Below, piece after piece: positions 1-13,168 of a stretch of 64,000 nucleotides of DNA; the stretch's first letter is position 1, and each line of letters opens with the position of its first letter. The translations under genes were made by a program, and so were the position numbers. The notes under the pieces are model-generated. The model was not told the DNA's origin. It saw only the letters and a list, made by a program, of their open reading frames with translations, and ran no database searches. The DNA is from Artemia franciscana. Its lineage: Eukaryota > Arthropoda > Branchiopoda > Anostraca > Artemiidae. Location of the stretch: assembly GCF_032884065.1 (NCBI RefSeq), contig NC_088868.1, forward strand, positions 40,489,140-40,553,139. The letters run 5' to 3'.

Positions 1-1507
1 GAAACTGAGGCAGCGATAAGATCCCTGAAACGAGGGAAGGCCCCAGGACAGTATCACTGCTGAACTAATTAACATTGACTCAGAGGACGTCGTCGAATTG
101 TACCACAAAGTTGTGTCAGCCGCATGGTCAACAGGCCACGTCCCACAGCTATGGTGTAAGGCAGCAGTGGTCCCAATCCACAAAAAACGCTCAAGAAGAG
201 AGTGTGAGAATTACCGCCCGATTAGCTTGACCAGTCATCAAACTAGAATACTGACCAAAACTCTCCTACGTAGAATCCAAGCAATTACAGCCTCCGTTCT
301 GGGTGAATACCAAGCTGGCTTCCGACCTGCACGATCGACCATTGACCAAATCTTAACCGTTCGCCAGCTCATGGAGCGTTTTGTCAAGTTCAACAGAGAC
401 CTATATCATCTCTTTATTGACTATCAGCAAGCCTTCGATTTAATCTGGAGGAAAGGTCTGTGGCACATCCTAAGACATTACGGTATCCCCGACCAAATCG
501 TCACGATTATTGAGAATATATACAGCCAATCCAGACGCCAGATACTCACCACTGATGGACTCTCTGATGAATTCTCTGCATCCTCGGGAGTTTTACAAGG
601 ATGTATTCTGTCGCCCCACCTGTTCAACCTGTTTCTTCATGCCATACTGTCACTGATACCAGACGAATATGGAGCCAAAATAGGTGGAGTCATAGTAAAC
701 AAGCTCGCCTATGCTGACGACATCGACCAGCTCTCTACAACGGCTGCTGATATCCAAAGACAAGCAGACTGTCTCAACGAAGCCACAAAACCTTATTTCA
801 TGCAAATTAACACCAAAAAAACGAAAGTTATGGTCACGTCACGCCAAAAACAAGCAGCTACTCCTTCCATAATGATTGACGGCCAGCCAGTTGAAACGAT
901 CGACCAATTCGTCTACCTGGACAGTCTCCTCACAGCAAAAAATTGACATACCTCCGACATCAAACGCCGCCTAGCTCTTGCTAGCTCCAGTTTTAAAAGG
1001 CTCACAAATATCTGGAAATGCCGAAACCTGTCGAACCAGCTGAAAGTTCAACTTTTCAACAGCCTGATTGTGCCAATTGCTATATATGGGTGTGACACCT
1101 GGACCTTGAAGATCGAAAATGAGCGCAACCTACTTGCATTCGAGATGAGATATCTCCGTCGCATCGCAAGAATCACCTGCACTGAACATGTGACCAATGA
1201 GGAGGTGCGAAGACGGCTGAAGTCCCCCGACACAATCCTAAATAAAATCAAACAACAACAACTGCGATGGCTCGGGCATGTCAAAAGAATTGACCACGAC
1301 CGTCTACCAAAAATCTCCCTTGAAGGAACCATAGACGGATCTCGACCACGAAGAAGACCTAGCAAGAGATGGATTGAAAACTTTGACCGAAATCGCATCG
1401 TTGAGTTGACTCGAACTGCACACGATAGAACAACGTACCGAGCCCTAGTTCATGCCCTGTCAAAAGAAGCGGCCGCAAAATGTCCCGCGAGGATGGACGG
1501 GACTTAA
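1..1507 (+). pseudogene. Non-LTR retrotransposon (LINE) reverse transcriptase, 5'-truncated by the window edge
   Basis: The frame encodes the reverse transcriptase core and C-terminal region of an endonuclease-type LINE. Visible motifs are NYRPISL, the FIDYQQAFD block, GVLQGCILSPHLF and the catalytic YADD (about nt 709-720). A C-terminal segment follows with YGCDTW, RWLGHVKR and DRLPK, typical of RTE/CR1-like elements. Two lesions are seen. A frameshift near nt 50 follows KAPG, where the reading continues as ITAELI in the frame of codon 53-55. An in-frame TGA lies at 944-946, after which the same frame stays open and conserved to the TAA at 1505-1507. The element ends in TAAGTAAGTA and runs into a (TA)n tail, a common 3' end for such elements. 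With only two lesions it is a fairly young copy. The clade assignment is tentative. Confidence 0.9.
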
Positions 1508-1515
1508 GTAAGTAA

Positions 1516-1790
<275 letters not shown>

Positions 1791-1809
1791 GACCTGTGCA
1801 CGCTTAATT

Positions 1810-1889
1810 TACTAATTAAATCAGATAATAACGAATTCACATAAACTAATTAAATCACATAATAACTAATTCACATAAACTAATTAAAT
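1810..1889. repeat. 34-bp minisatellite, about 2.4 units
   Basis: A 34-bp unit beginning ACTAATTAAATCACATAATA is repeated directly with one or two mismatches per unit. Confidence 0.85.
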
Positions 1890-2402
1890 CACATAGTCAA
1901 GAGAGAGAAAAAAAAACAGTAACATGCATAATACTCACGAGGAACCTACTCTCATCCTGAATCTCAATGAAGAGAAACCCTTTGGCCTAAGATTCAAATG
2001 ACAAAATTAATTCAGAGCCCTAGTGCTGTCCGGGTGGCTATTAGATAAGGGTACAACCATGCGTCATTCCAAATGGTATGACTGCACTGTATAGTATTAT
2101 AATTTATAAGCTTATCGGAATTCAATGTGTGATACAGATCATAAAACAAAGTAGAAAAAATTCCATAAAATATATTGTTGTAACCTGTCTAATGGTACTG
2201 ATTTTTTCCAGTAGTGGACTAACCTGACATGAGCCCAGTTTGCTGGTTTTTACGATGACAGTTGAGTTACTTTACTGCTGGTTTAGTTGAAGGCAGTAGT
2301 TTGTTTGACACTTGAAGAAAGAATGGCAAAGTGTTTGCCAGTTGCTGATAGTAGAGTTATACTATAATAGTTGTTACATTCTGCTTTGATTCCTTTCTTC
2401 TT
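1890..2402. other. Unassigned AT-rich spacer
   Basis: I see no coding signature, repeat structure or RNA gene between the minisatellite and the next LINE relic. Confidence 0.6.
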
Positions 2403-3870
2403 TTACACTGGCAGAAGTAAGCCTGTCTTCCAGTCACATGGGATCATTTCTGAGTGCCAAAAAGTAATAAACAGTTTTTTCATCCAAATGTTTATGGATG
2501 GATCGCTGTTCTTCACAACCTCTGATGTCAGGCCAAACCCATCCGACACCTTATTGTTTTTCAGCTCTGGGACAGTAGCTCCAATCTCTATTGCTGTATA
2601 TTTAGAGTTAATGGGGGAAGGAGTAGCATTGGGATCAATACCAGTAGGCTTGTTGTCAATTTTGTCGGATGGCTCTGGGCTTAATAGCTTCTCGAAGTAG
2701 TCTACCCACTGGCGGAGGCACTGTGACTGGTCGTAAATATTTTTGCCACTGGCGTTTCGGAGATACCCCGTAGTCTGGGTATATTGACCTGAGAGCTGAC
2801 ATATAATCTTTTATTTGGCTCCTTTGTCCTTTTTTGACAGTTTCGTGAAGCTCGCTTTCTTTTTGTCAATAAAGCCCTAACAATTTTTTTTTTGGAATTA
2901 TTTTGCGCTCTTTATCTAATTGCCTGTATGCTGTCCTGTCCCCATAAAGGTGGGTTACCCGTCTGCAACCAATTCAGTCTTCCTACGTGGCTTCACTCCG
3001 TGAATACTAGTTGCGACTGAAAGAACATTCCCTTTGATGGCCTTCACTATCAACGCCATCCTTAAGGACCTCAAAGTGGTTGAATATTTTGACATTTTAC
3101 GACTCATCCAGGGCAGGCTCTTAAAGGACACGATAGGTATCAATTTTTGAGATGTTTGGCTGGTTTTTGAAGCTTTGATGTGAAGCATTACTTCGGCTGC
3201 AACACGCCTATGGTTGGTGCTCCTAATTTTAGGAACTTGGAAGGTGTAGAAATTCCACACATACGACAGCCATCACTGACGTATGATGGTGTAGTCGGTC
3301 ATCTTCTTTGTTGATCCATCATTGTTGATTGAATTGATACGACTCAGCCAGGGCAGGTTCTTGCTGGATACAAAAAGTATTAATTTTTAAAATATTTGGC
3401 TGTTTTTTGTAACTTTAAGGCGATGCCTGATTTTGGCTGCAGCAAGATTGTAACTGCAACCTATGGTTGGTGTTCTTAACTTTAGTGGCTTCGTAAATAT
3501 GAAAATTCTGCTTATACGACAGCCATCGCTGGTGCTTGATGGTGTAGTCGATCATCTTCTTCGTTGGTCAATCATTGTTATACCAGCTATACTTGGCTAA
3601 GTTGAGTCTTTGGAACCATGAGTTGAAAACTCTAATATTCTCTCCTTGTGGTCATTTAGGCTATCTACCGTTACTGGTCCAACGGCAAATCCCACAGATG
3701 ACACTCATTTTCAATGCTAGCATTTATATCTCCTAGAAAGCCAAGGTAATCATGGGAGGTACTAACAAGGTTTACGAACATAATAAGGCATAAAAATTAT
3801 CCTGATCTTCTTCCTTGGCTTCAATTCTTGGGACACAACAGGTCATGATGGTTATTTTTCATGTTCCCCA
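2403..3870 (-). pseudogene. Decayed LINE: endonuclease domain and start of reverse transcriptase
   Basis: Read on the minus strand, the right part (about 3850-2930) resembles the APE-type endonuclease of an RTE-like LINE. It has GDINASIEN near nt 3710, then TKKMIDYTII and TNHRR (the usual SDHR position). The left part (2810-2403) is open for about 135 codons and gives the linker before the RT fingers: RNASGKNIYDQSQCLRQW, YFEKLLSPEP, and DWKTGLLLPV before a TAA at 2403-2405. Several stops and frameshifts break the endonuclease half. Part of it is tandemly duplicated, about 2990-3320 against 3330-3590, both halves giving the KKMIDYTII-like stretch. The rest of the RT is missing. The plus-strand frame at 2371-2700 is only a shadow. 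Confidence 0.75.
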
Positions 3871-5029
3871 TCGAGTCTTGCTCTCAGGTGCCTGGATGTT
3901 ATTAGTGCTAATGACAGGAGGCATGTGTTTTCAGGAATTATTTATTTTATCTATTTACAATTTAATTTTATTTATTCTTTTATGAAAGCGTTTCAAATAA
4001 ATTATAATCTTCCATTAAAACTTGGTCTTTTGAGATAAAGAAAGTACAAAATATAAGTAAACTCCAATGAGTCCCAACTCTAAACATGACAAAGTGAGTC
4101 CAAACCCTTAATGACAACTAATTGCTTTCAAGATATAAAATGTCAAAATTTTGACATTTAAATATTTTGAAAATTTAGTCAAAATTTTTGACTAAGGCAA
4201 AGAATTCTACAGCCCTGAACTGAATTCCACCATCAAATGATGGGAATCTGGTTTATCTGAGTTAATTATATTATTGCAAACTAACTACAAACTAATAAAT
4301 TCAAACTAATTGAATTGTGAAGAAAAATTCAATGTTTCAGTTTCATTGTTAAAGTTGCAATTTTTACTTAACCTAACAAACCAATTCTCTTTGAATTCAC
4401 TGTTGCGGTCCTTTTCGTCACTTAATTCAATTTTAGACAGTCGGGATTGACAGAGTGCAAGTTTTAAAACTTATTGCATTCGACTCCTCAGCGTCATTTG
4501 ATCAAGATGGTATTCGGTTGACTACAAATTAATTTGGATACTATTTTACAGAAAAATTTAATCTGAAACAATAAGGGAGATGAGGTGAAAAAAGTGATTT
4601 TGATGCCCATTATATTCTAATACTGCTGTTTGAGAGTGATATATACAAATATAAACTTAAGAGCAAGATCGTGAAAAAGGATATATATTCTCAGCTGTCA
4701 AAAGAAGCTGAGGGAAAAAAGATTCTTTTTACCAAACGACGAAAACTCGGCCATTAATAATGCGTAAGTAAAAGTCAAGTTTTTAAAAGTACTTGCAGAA
4801 ACATTAAAGATGCCAAAAACAAATTGGCAAAGAAGTAAAAAAAATTCTTTGAAGAGACGGATAGGATCCGGAGTGACAAACATTCGAATTTCCCCAATTA
4901 CAGTTCCTGATACAATGGTCAAAATTCAAATTTAAGACTATACTAGTGGTTATCTGGTTTCTGTAATCAAGGGTATATATGGTATAATAAGATAATATAT
5001 AGAGGAGTGCTTTTATTGACGTTAAAAGT
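3871..5029. other. Unassigned AT-rich region
   Basis: No convincing gene. The segment contains short A/T-rich self-similar patches, for example the TCAAAATTTTGAC-type repeats at 4141-4195, and nothing I can name. Confidence 0.5.
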
Positions 5030-5735
5030 AAAGATCGCCATCTAGTAGAGTCTAAGACTAATTTAAAGCTTAAATTTTGGAAGGGTGGCTATCTTCGGGG
5101 AAGTTATGACATTGATAGACTCTGGGATGGAAATTAGAGAGACAATTGCTAGGAACAGTTGAGAATTAAATTAAAGTGTTTGAAACTTGACAATGTAAAA
5201 GATGGATGGAATACTCTTAGGAAAATACCTTGTAAAGTGGCTAATGGTGTCTCAGGGATGAAAGTTAGAATCACATTAGGAAATATTAGTTAACAATTCT
5301 GAATATTTAATAGAGAGGAGAAGGGTCTTTTACAAGAAATTTCTAAGTGATATATAGATCCGAAGAAACCAAGAGAAATGTAAAGCAAGTCGAGAAAACA
5401 CTAAAATTTGAACTAAGAAGGTGCCAAGTGGAGGCCATGGATAAAATGCCGAGGATCTGAAAGATGCAGCTAGACGGCATAATAATAAACTATTGTACGA
5501 GCATAAAAATGGATAGAGAATCTGGAATTGTCCCAGTTAAATATAAGAATAAGGCAGCAGCTGGTGGTGAGGAAAGAGTTAAAGAGAGATGGTCTGAACG
5601 TTTTAAGAATTTGGTAAACCAGGATAGAATTGCAAGAAAAAATATAGAGAAAATAAAGTTTGTGACACCTTGGACGCGAAGGAAGATTTATTTTATGAGG
5701 AAGAATTAGCGACTTGCATGTGAAAAAAGTAGAAT
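5030..5735 (+). pseudogene. LINE fragment, linker between endonuclease and reverse transcriptase
   Basis: Frame-shifted peptides run in the order expected for a second LINE family: LKLKFWKGG, YDIDRLWDGN, LDNVKDGWNTLRK, ELRRCQVEAMDK, AEDLKDAARRHNNKLLYEHK, then ERVKERWSERFKNLVNQDR and a segment around VTPWTRRK. The last part is open as an 81-codon frame at 5464-5709, but the frame changes upstream near 5455-5520. The RT core is absent. Related fragments lie at 56240-56780 and at the right edge of the window. Confidence 0.75.
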
Positions 5736-6645
5736 TTTGCATTTTTTTTTGCCATAAGAAAGAAAACGGGTTGTATTTTTTTTTTGTAGTGGGAGGGGGC
5801 TTATCGAATCAATAGTCATAGAAGATCAGGAGACGGCTCCTTCGAATGGAAATTCAAAGTTTTACTGCCTTTTACAATTGGCCAAAAAAGTAGCACAGTA
5901 ACAAGTCCCTCCCCAAAGGTTTTTCCTCCAAAACCGTCTGATGAAAATTTTGATGTTTACTGATTTTGATTTTGTTCAGCATAGTTAAAATGCTCAATGA
6001 ACATGCTTTTGGGGATAACAGGACCTCCTGACGTTGGGAAAGGATGGTAATTTAATAAGTTCACTCATGGTTATATATTGTAGAATATTTCTAATTTTGA
6101 AGTATAAAGATATTTTTTAGGCGGGGGGGGGGGGTTTCTCCAAGACAATTTATTGTTGGAGGGCGTAAGTTTCTGGTGATGAGCTTTCAGATAAAACTTT
6201 TACACACAGAAAATTGCTGAGAATTCATATACGGAATTCATTTTATTTATCCTACTTTCTCTTTGGCGACTTAGTTTTAGATTTGGAGACGGTTGAAGAG
6301 AGTTGCCAGGGAAAAATTTTCAGGCAGGTCAGAATTCTCTTGGGAATTCGCTTAAGGGGGAAGAAGTACACTACTGCGCAATTCTTCAGATTTTTGATAT
6401 TGAAATATTGCGTGGGAGGAACTATCCATGGGAGGGGGGAGGTTCACGGTGAAACTGTTCAACAATTTTTTGATAAAAAATTTAAAACATCAAAATACAA
6501 AAAAAAGTAAAATTTATTTTAATAAAACTGAGAGGGAAAACAATTTGTTTCTCAATTGTTTTCTTTGCAAACTTTTTTTTTGGTAGAAATACGAAAAAAA
6601 GCATTTTTCTATTAAATACTCCTAAGATCCATTTTCAAACTTTTT
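5736..6645. other. Unassigned region with a poly-G tract
   Basis: No gene recognised. A G-run of about 14 lies at 6122-6135. The 98-codon frame at 6214-6510 has no family signature and I do not regard it as a gene. Confidence 0.45.
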
Positions 6646-7586
6646 AAACTCCTTACTTTTCAGCTGAAAGTAAGGAGCGACATAGAAACTTTATTACGAA
6701 TATGAGGGAGGTTGCTCCGCCGCAAAACCTTGCTTTTTATGCTAAAGTTTTTTGTTCTTTACAAAAAAGCTTTTTATTTTTCTAATTAAACGAAGTGTTT
6801 CAAGAGTCGTTCCTACAGAACTGGAACAGAATTCAAACTTTAGCGTAAAGTGTGAGGTGTTGAGGAAGAGCAGCTCCCCGCGCCTTGTTTAGGATACGTA
6901 ATAGTATCTGTTCGGTTTAAGTTTTAGTGTACCTCTTCACTTTCAGTTGAAAATACTTTTTTTTACGTAATTTCAGATCGTTCTAAGTAGTCTCAGGAAA
7001 TCTGGCTATACCTCCACGGATAAATCTCTCCTCCCCAAGGATTTATTCTCTAAACAATTCAATTTGGGTGAAAATTTTCCCTGGACAACTTAGTCGGCTA
7101 TTAGAAAGCAAGACATAAGAAGAATTGTGTACAAATTTTCTGGCAAAGACCCCTAACGTTAAATTTTCCCTGGAAAATTCACCCTCTGAAGACTTCCCTC
7201 CACACGGAAAATTATCCATTTGGAAGATACCACCAGCAAAAAATTCACCCCCCCCCCCAGAAAAAATGTATGTATACTTTATACAACAAACGTTATACGA
7301 AAACGATGGACAAATTTTTTATATTAAGCCTTTCCCCATGGACTTTGTGGAGTTGTGATATTTCCAAAGGCATGTTTATTCGCCTTTCAACTATGCTGAA
7401 CAAAATAAATATTTCAAAATTTTAATCAGATCCTTTTAAGCAAAAAGGGAGCGTGGGAGGGGGCCTAGTTGCTCTCCAATTATTTTGGTCAGTTACTAAG
7501 GGCATTAGAGCTTTTAATTTTTCTTTTATTGAATTATTCCCCGAACGATATTCTAGGACCACTTGGTCGATACGATCATCCCTAAG

Positions 7587-7619
<33 letters not shown>

Positions 7620-7880
7620 GCCCGTGATCTTCCTTCTGGCAAAAATTTCAAAACTCCATGTTTTTCAGATAGAACCCTGAAACCTCTACAGAAGAGTTCA
7701 CTGATACGAGGAATCTGAGGGTGTGATTTTCAATAAGCTTCTGTATCTGTTAGGCGGGTTATCTCCTTTTTTTGATACAATTGATATATCTACTGGAATC
7801 AAAACTCCGTCTTTTAGAGTTTTGGTTACTATTGAATCGGGTTGGTCCTTTACTACAGATCGTTACAATGAGCTGTTCGC
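6646..7880. mobile_element. Foldback (FB) repeat family, diverged copy
   Basis: This copy has the family hallmarks. Inverted arms lie around 6660-6760 and 6838-6955, both with the CTTTAGCGTAAAG-type core. It also has the conserved interior GTCGATACGATCATCCCT, an internal (A)n run at 7587-7618, and a degraded family end at 7850-7880. No transposase is present, so it is non-autonomous. It is the most diverged of the copies here. Confidence 0.65.
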
Positions 7881-8039
7881 ATAAATTCGGAGGAACCTCT
7901 TCCTTGCTAGGATTTTCCTGGAATAAAGATTAAATTGCGATTTCAATTAACTCTTTGTTAAAGTTTTCCTTAGTAGTTGTCCGAGGTGATACCAATTTAA
8001 GTGACTTCTTTCCTCTTATTCTTAAGGATTAAATAAAAA

Positions 8040-9572
8040 AAGGGTTTAAAAAAAAGAGCTGGCCCTTGAGGAAGGAACAGCCCCTTTCTTATACGGAGTA
8101 ATTTTTGTTCATTTTAAGTTTTAATGTCGCTCCTTACTTTCAGTTAAAAAAAATTTTTTTTCATTTAATTTCTGAACATTTTGGAATTAATGCATGTTTT
8201 GATTTTGGCTCTCCACAAATGAATTATTAAAACGAAATTTGCAGATTTTTTTTTTTTTTTGGCTCAATGGCTTTCTCTTAGTTTTGATCGGAGGACTTTC
8301 AGAAAAAAAGGTTGGGGGAGGAGGCCTAGTTGCCTTCCAGTCTTTAGCTACTTGAAAAGGCCACTAGAACTTTTAATTTTTTACAGATATTTTTATTAGA
8401 AAAAAGTATACGTAACTTACGAATTAACCTAATTAATGAATTTCTATATTCGTATATTTTTATTACGTATATGAGAGGGTTTGCCCTCTTGTTAATACCT
8501 CGCTCTTTATACTAACGCTTCAATTTTGTCCAAATTCTTTAAGAATGGCCCCTGAATCACAAAGGCAATAGAATAAATAGGTAAAATTACTAAAAATACT
8601 TAAGCGTAAAGAGTGAGATATTTAGGGGGAGATGAACACCTCATATGCATAATAATTTCTGTTCGTTTTAAGTTTTAATGCTGGTCCTTACTTTTAGTTG
8701 AAAAAACTTTTTCATCTTTTTTTTATTGTTTTGTTTTTGAATTATGCGAGAAAATCCTGCGCCCCCTTCATGGAAATTCTCTTTCTCTATGACAAATTTC
8801 TCCATGAAAAGATCCTCCCACGTAACTTCCTCCCCTCAACCCCTCTCTTCCCCCAGAAAACAAAAAAAAACTGAAAATGTCCGTACATTTCCCAATAAAC
8901 ATTACTATAAGTAAACTCTGTTCAAAGTTTGTACCTTGCAGCCCCTCCATCGGAAACTGTGAGGGAGTAAGTCGTCCGCAAAGACATATTTATTAGGTTT
9001 TTTTCTATGTTGAACAAAATTGCTATCTCAAAATTTTGACTCGTTAACTGTGGGAAAAAAATGAGCGTGGGACTAGCTGCCATCCAATTTTTTGGTCACT
9101 TAAAAAGGGCACAAGAAATTTTAACTTCCGTTGGAAAGAACCCTTTAGTGACCTTCTAGGACCACTGGGTCGATACGATCATCCCTGGGAAAAAAATACA
9201 AATAAACAAACACGCAGGAGTGATGGGTCTTCTGGAAAAAATTATAAATTCCACATTTTTGTAGATAGGAACTTGAAACTCCTACATTAGGGTTCTCTGA
9301 TTTGCTGAATCCGATGGTGTGATTTTCGTTAAAATTCTATGAATTTAGGGGGTGTTTTTGCCCTATTTTCCAAAATGAGGCAACTTTTCACAGGCCCCTT
9401 AAATCTTGATAGTTAATATTAAATTTGATGTAACTTATATTTTTTAAATCAGGTTAAAAATCTTATTCTTTTGATCTATCTATTAGCATCAAGAATACGT
9501 TTTTTAGAGTTTGGTTTACTATTGAGCCAGGTCGCTCCTTACTACAGTTCGTTACCACGAACTGTTTGATAT
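8040..9572. mobile_element. Foldback (FB) repeat family, copy ending in the terminal hairpin
   Basis: Family blocks appear in the same order as in the 43.6-45.3 kb copy: TTTTGATTTTGGCTC; TACGTAACTTACGAATTAA; the inner pair of inverted blocks around 8460-8520 and 8600-8660; GTCGATACGATCATCCCTG; TCCACATTTTTGTAGATAGG; and the end CAGTTCGTTACCACGAACTG at 9545-9564 followed by TTTGAT. The terminal 20-mer is a perfect hairpin with an 8-bp stem and TACC loop. The outer arms are missing or strongly reduced here. Confidence 0.7.
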
Positions 9573-10460
9573 TGCATAGCTTCTATACTAACTCATCCCA
9601 TTTGGGATAGTTCAATATTTAGTCAGTAAGATGAGCTAAAGTGATGCATTGAAAATAAATATAACAAAGATAAAAACTAAAATTACTTAAAATCAAATAA
9701 AATTCCAAACCAATAACTAAAAACCACAAATACCAATATTTACAATTGTCGCTACTGTAAGTGAGCACCGCGGAAGCTAATGGAGTTTTTCAAGATAAAA
9801 CCTTGAAAAATAGATATGAAATTTTATTTTTTTTGGTAGATTTGAACATAAAATTATTCTCGAGAGATTTATTCCACGATTAAAATAAATTCGTAGTTCA
9901 GAAAATTTTGCCTGCTATATATTCATCTTCTCAGTAAAACGCAAAAAGTTCTCAAGTAAGCTAATATTGGCACATATGTTTATATAATTCTTTTTTATAT
10001 ATTGGATTGTTTTATAATTGTAACCGTACCAATTTTGAAGCCTGTGTCGTTATAAAGGTTTCCAGAGACTAATACAGCAGTTTACTTTCTAACCCAACAT
10101 GGTATTTCAGGGAAATTGGACCGTTAAAAAAAAAATTTTGGCTTAGATGTTAATTGCAGTTTAACACAGATATATATAGTTTTATGGTTTGTGTTTTTTT
10201 TATCGAAATACATGTATTTTACAAGCTTCACATATCACAGGGATTTTATATTCACTTGGATTCTACTATAGGTACAACGCTTTGCCTGGTTGAGGAATTT
10301 AAAGTTCAAAAACTAATATTGGCAGTAGTGTATTTTGCTAAAGACTCCTGGTAGAAGCTATTTCCTCGGGAACAAATAATTAATTTGCTTTTATTTTTGA
10401 GTGTATGTTAAACTCAAAGAATCTGTATTTGTCTTTGAAAATATTAAATAAAAAAAACAA
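9573..10460. other. Unassigned AT-rich spacer between FB copies
   Basis: No coding family recognised. The 66-codon frame at 10154-10354 shows no known motif. Confidence 0.45.
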
Positions 10461-13168
10461 GTTTTTTAACTGCAAGTAAGGAGCGACATTAAAACTTAAG
10501 ACGAACAGAAATTATTCCGTGTATGAAAGGGGTCGTCCCCTCTTCAACGCATCGCTCTTTACGCTAAAGTTTGACTCTTTCTCACAACTCTACTTTTTAA
10601 AACAATAAAAAACTTTAGCATAAAGAGCGAGGCGTTGAAGAGGGAACGACCCTTTCATATACGGAATAATTTCTGTTCGTTTAAGTTTTAATGTCGTTCC
10701 TTACTTGCAGTTAAAAAACATGTTTTTTATTTAATTTCTGACGGTTTTTTAATTAATGCATGTTTTAATTTTGGTTCACCTCACATGAATAATTAAAATG
10801 AAATATACATATTATTTTTTTTGGCTAAATGGCTTTCTCATAGTTTTGATCGGACGATTTTGATAAAAAAAAAAAGGAGCGGGGGAGGAGACCTAGTTGC
10901 ACTCCTATTTTTGGTAAATTAAAAAGGCAACTAGAATTTTTTTTACGAACGTTTTCATTAGTAATAAATGTATGTAACTTACAAATTAACTTACGTAACG
11001 AAATTCTACATTTGTATATTTTTATTACGTGTATGAGGGGGTTCTTCCCCTCGTTAATACCTCGCTCTTTACAATAAAGCTTCAATGTGGTCCCAATTCT
11101 TTAAGAATGACCCCTGAAGCACAAAAGCCATAAACAAATAGTTTGAGAATGCTAAAAAATACTTTAGCGTAAAGAGTAAGGTATTGTGGAGGAGACAAAG
11201 TCCCTTATATACGTAATAATTTCTGTTCGTTTTAGGTTCTAATGGTGCTCCTTACTTCCACCTGAAAATAATGCTAGGAAATCCTTCAGCCCCTTCATGG
11301 AAATTTTTTTCCCTCATGATAAATTCCTCCATGGAAAGATCCTCCCACGTAACCCCCTCCCCCGACCCCCTTTAACGTGAAAACGACATTAAAACTTAAA
11401 ACAAACAGAAATTACTTCGTATATGAAAGGGGCTGCTTCCTCATCTACGCCCCGCTCTTTACGCTAAAGTTTTTTACTGTTTTAAAAAGAAGAGTTGAGA
11501 GAAAGAGTCAAACTTTAGCGTAAAGAGCGGGGCGTTGATGAGGAAGCAGCCCCTTTCATATACGAAGTAATTTCTGTTTGTTTTAAGTTTCAATGTCGCT
11601 TCTTACTTTCAGTTTAGAAAGCTTATTTTTTTTTATTTAATTACCACTAAAGTGTTACCCTTGTCTGCTTTTGTAATAATAATAATAGATTCACTCCTTC
11701 TTAAATTATTAGGAATCTTTATGTCTTTAATAGAATTGTTAGGGATTTCTGGTTTTAAAGCAAACTTTGAAAGGCTTTTAACTGTAGGATTACATTGAAA
11801 ATTCGTCAAAACTTGTAAAAAAAAACTAAAAGACGTGAAAATTTTTTCAAATTCTATAATGTCAAGTTTCGACATAGTGTCAATATATACGAGTATTGAT
11901 GTAAAAGCCGCAGACATTCTTCTTGAAAGAAAGATATTAAGGAGTTTGGACATAATTAGTGGTGAAACAGTTCTGGAAGTCGGTGTAATTATGAATTTAG
12001 TTAGGTTGTGCAATACGTTCTTTTATTTTTTTAATTCAGAGCGGTTTTTTTTAACAAGTAAATAGTTTACCCATGGGGGCCCTCTCAAAGTCCTTTAGCA
12101 AATTGTTTTGTAGGAAATATTGAAACATTAGCGTTAGATTCATATTTCTAAAACACAAATTTTGGGGGAGATACATGGATGACATATTTTCAGTATGGAA
12201 TTATGGGGAGGAGGAATTAAAAAGTTTTTTAGAACATCTTAATTTTTGGGAAGGTGTTTTAAAATTTATAATAGAATTAGGAGAGGATAAGAAACATCCA
12301 TTTCTGGATGTTCTTCTTTTAAAAAATGAAAATAGTCTGGATTTTAAAATTTTACAGAAAACCTACTAACATTAATAGATTTTTGTCGTTCTTCTCTGGT
12401 CATGCTCGCCAAGTAAAAATTGGTTTAATCATATCCTTAACTGACTGCTTTCTTAGAATTTGTTCTCCAAATTCATCGAGGAGGAATTCTTGTTGTTACA
12501 GGAGAGTTTAATAAGTAACCATTATCCAGGCTGGTTAATTGACCAGACTTTTTCAAAAAGAAGGAAAAAGTTTCTAGAATTTTCTAACAATATTCTGGAA
12601 AAAACAGAAATGAAAGATGTTTTTTCTTCTTTACCATATGTTCCAGTGCTGAGTGAAAACCTTAAAAGAATTTAAGAGCAACAAAGTGGGGTTTATAAAA
12701 TCCCAAGTGCTTGTGGAAGATCTTATGCGGGAAATACTAACCAGAATTTAAAAATGAGATTACTACAACATCATAAATCTATTTCATCGTCCTTAAAGCA
12801 AAATTCCAAACCTGAAGATTTCATGTCGGTTCTATCAAAAATACAAAATTCCACATTCTTGTAGATAGGAGCTTGAAAATTCTACAATAAGGTTTTATGA
12901 TACGCTGAATCTGATGGTGTGATTTTCGTTAAGATTGTATGATTTTTAGGAGGTGTTTCCCCCTATTTTCTAAAACGAGGCAAGTTTTCTCAGGGTCTTA
13001 ACTTTTCATGGGCAAGACTAAGGTTGATGAAACTTATATATTTAAAATCAGCTTAAAAATGCAATTCTTTTGATGTAGCTATTCGTATCAAAATTTCATT
13101 TTTAGAGTTTCGGTTACTATTGAGCCGGGTCGCTCCGTACTACAGTTCGCTACCACGAACTGTTTGAT
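10461..13168. mobile_element. Foldback (FB) family copies, interrupted by a Penelope-like element
   Basis: Two large hairpins are seen. Arms at 10461-10572 and 10612-10720 are joined by a loop of about 40 bp. A second pair lies at 11384-11470 and 11511-11598. Both have the CTTTAGCGTAAAGAGCG core at the inner end of the arms. The family sequence stops at about 11640, gives way to a Penelope-like relic, and resumes at about 12833 with TTCCACATTCTTGTAGATAGG. It ends at 13143-13168 with the terminal hairpin, which has one mismatch (C for T) in the stem. About 1 kb of the usual FB interior is missing at the insertion. Confidence 0.75.
11641..12832 (+). pseudogene. Penelope-like element relic: reverse transcriptase plus GIY-YIG endonuclease, 5' part inverted
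   Basis: On the plus strand from about 11829 the frames give SFDIVSIYTSI (RT motif A region), YMDDIFSVW at 12172-12198 (catalytic YMDD), LEHLNF, HPFLDVLLLK, RKPTNINRF, and finally SGVYKIPSACGRSYAG from 12685, a GIY-YIG nuclease start. RT followed by C-terminal GIY-YIG is the Penelope arrangement. The N-terminal part, KFALKPEIPN and ITKADKGNTLVVIK, is found on the opposite strand at 11828-11641, so the 5' end is inverted and some RT sequence at the junction is missing. At least two frameshifts (near 12350 and 12470) and stops kill it. It sits inside an FB copy. Confidence 0.85.
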
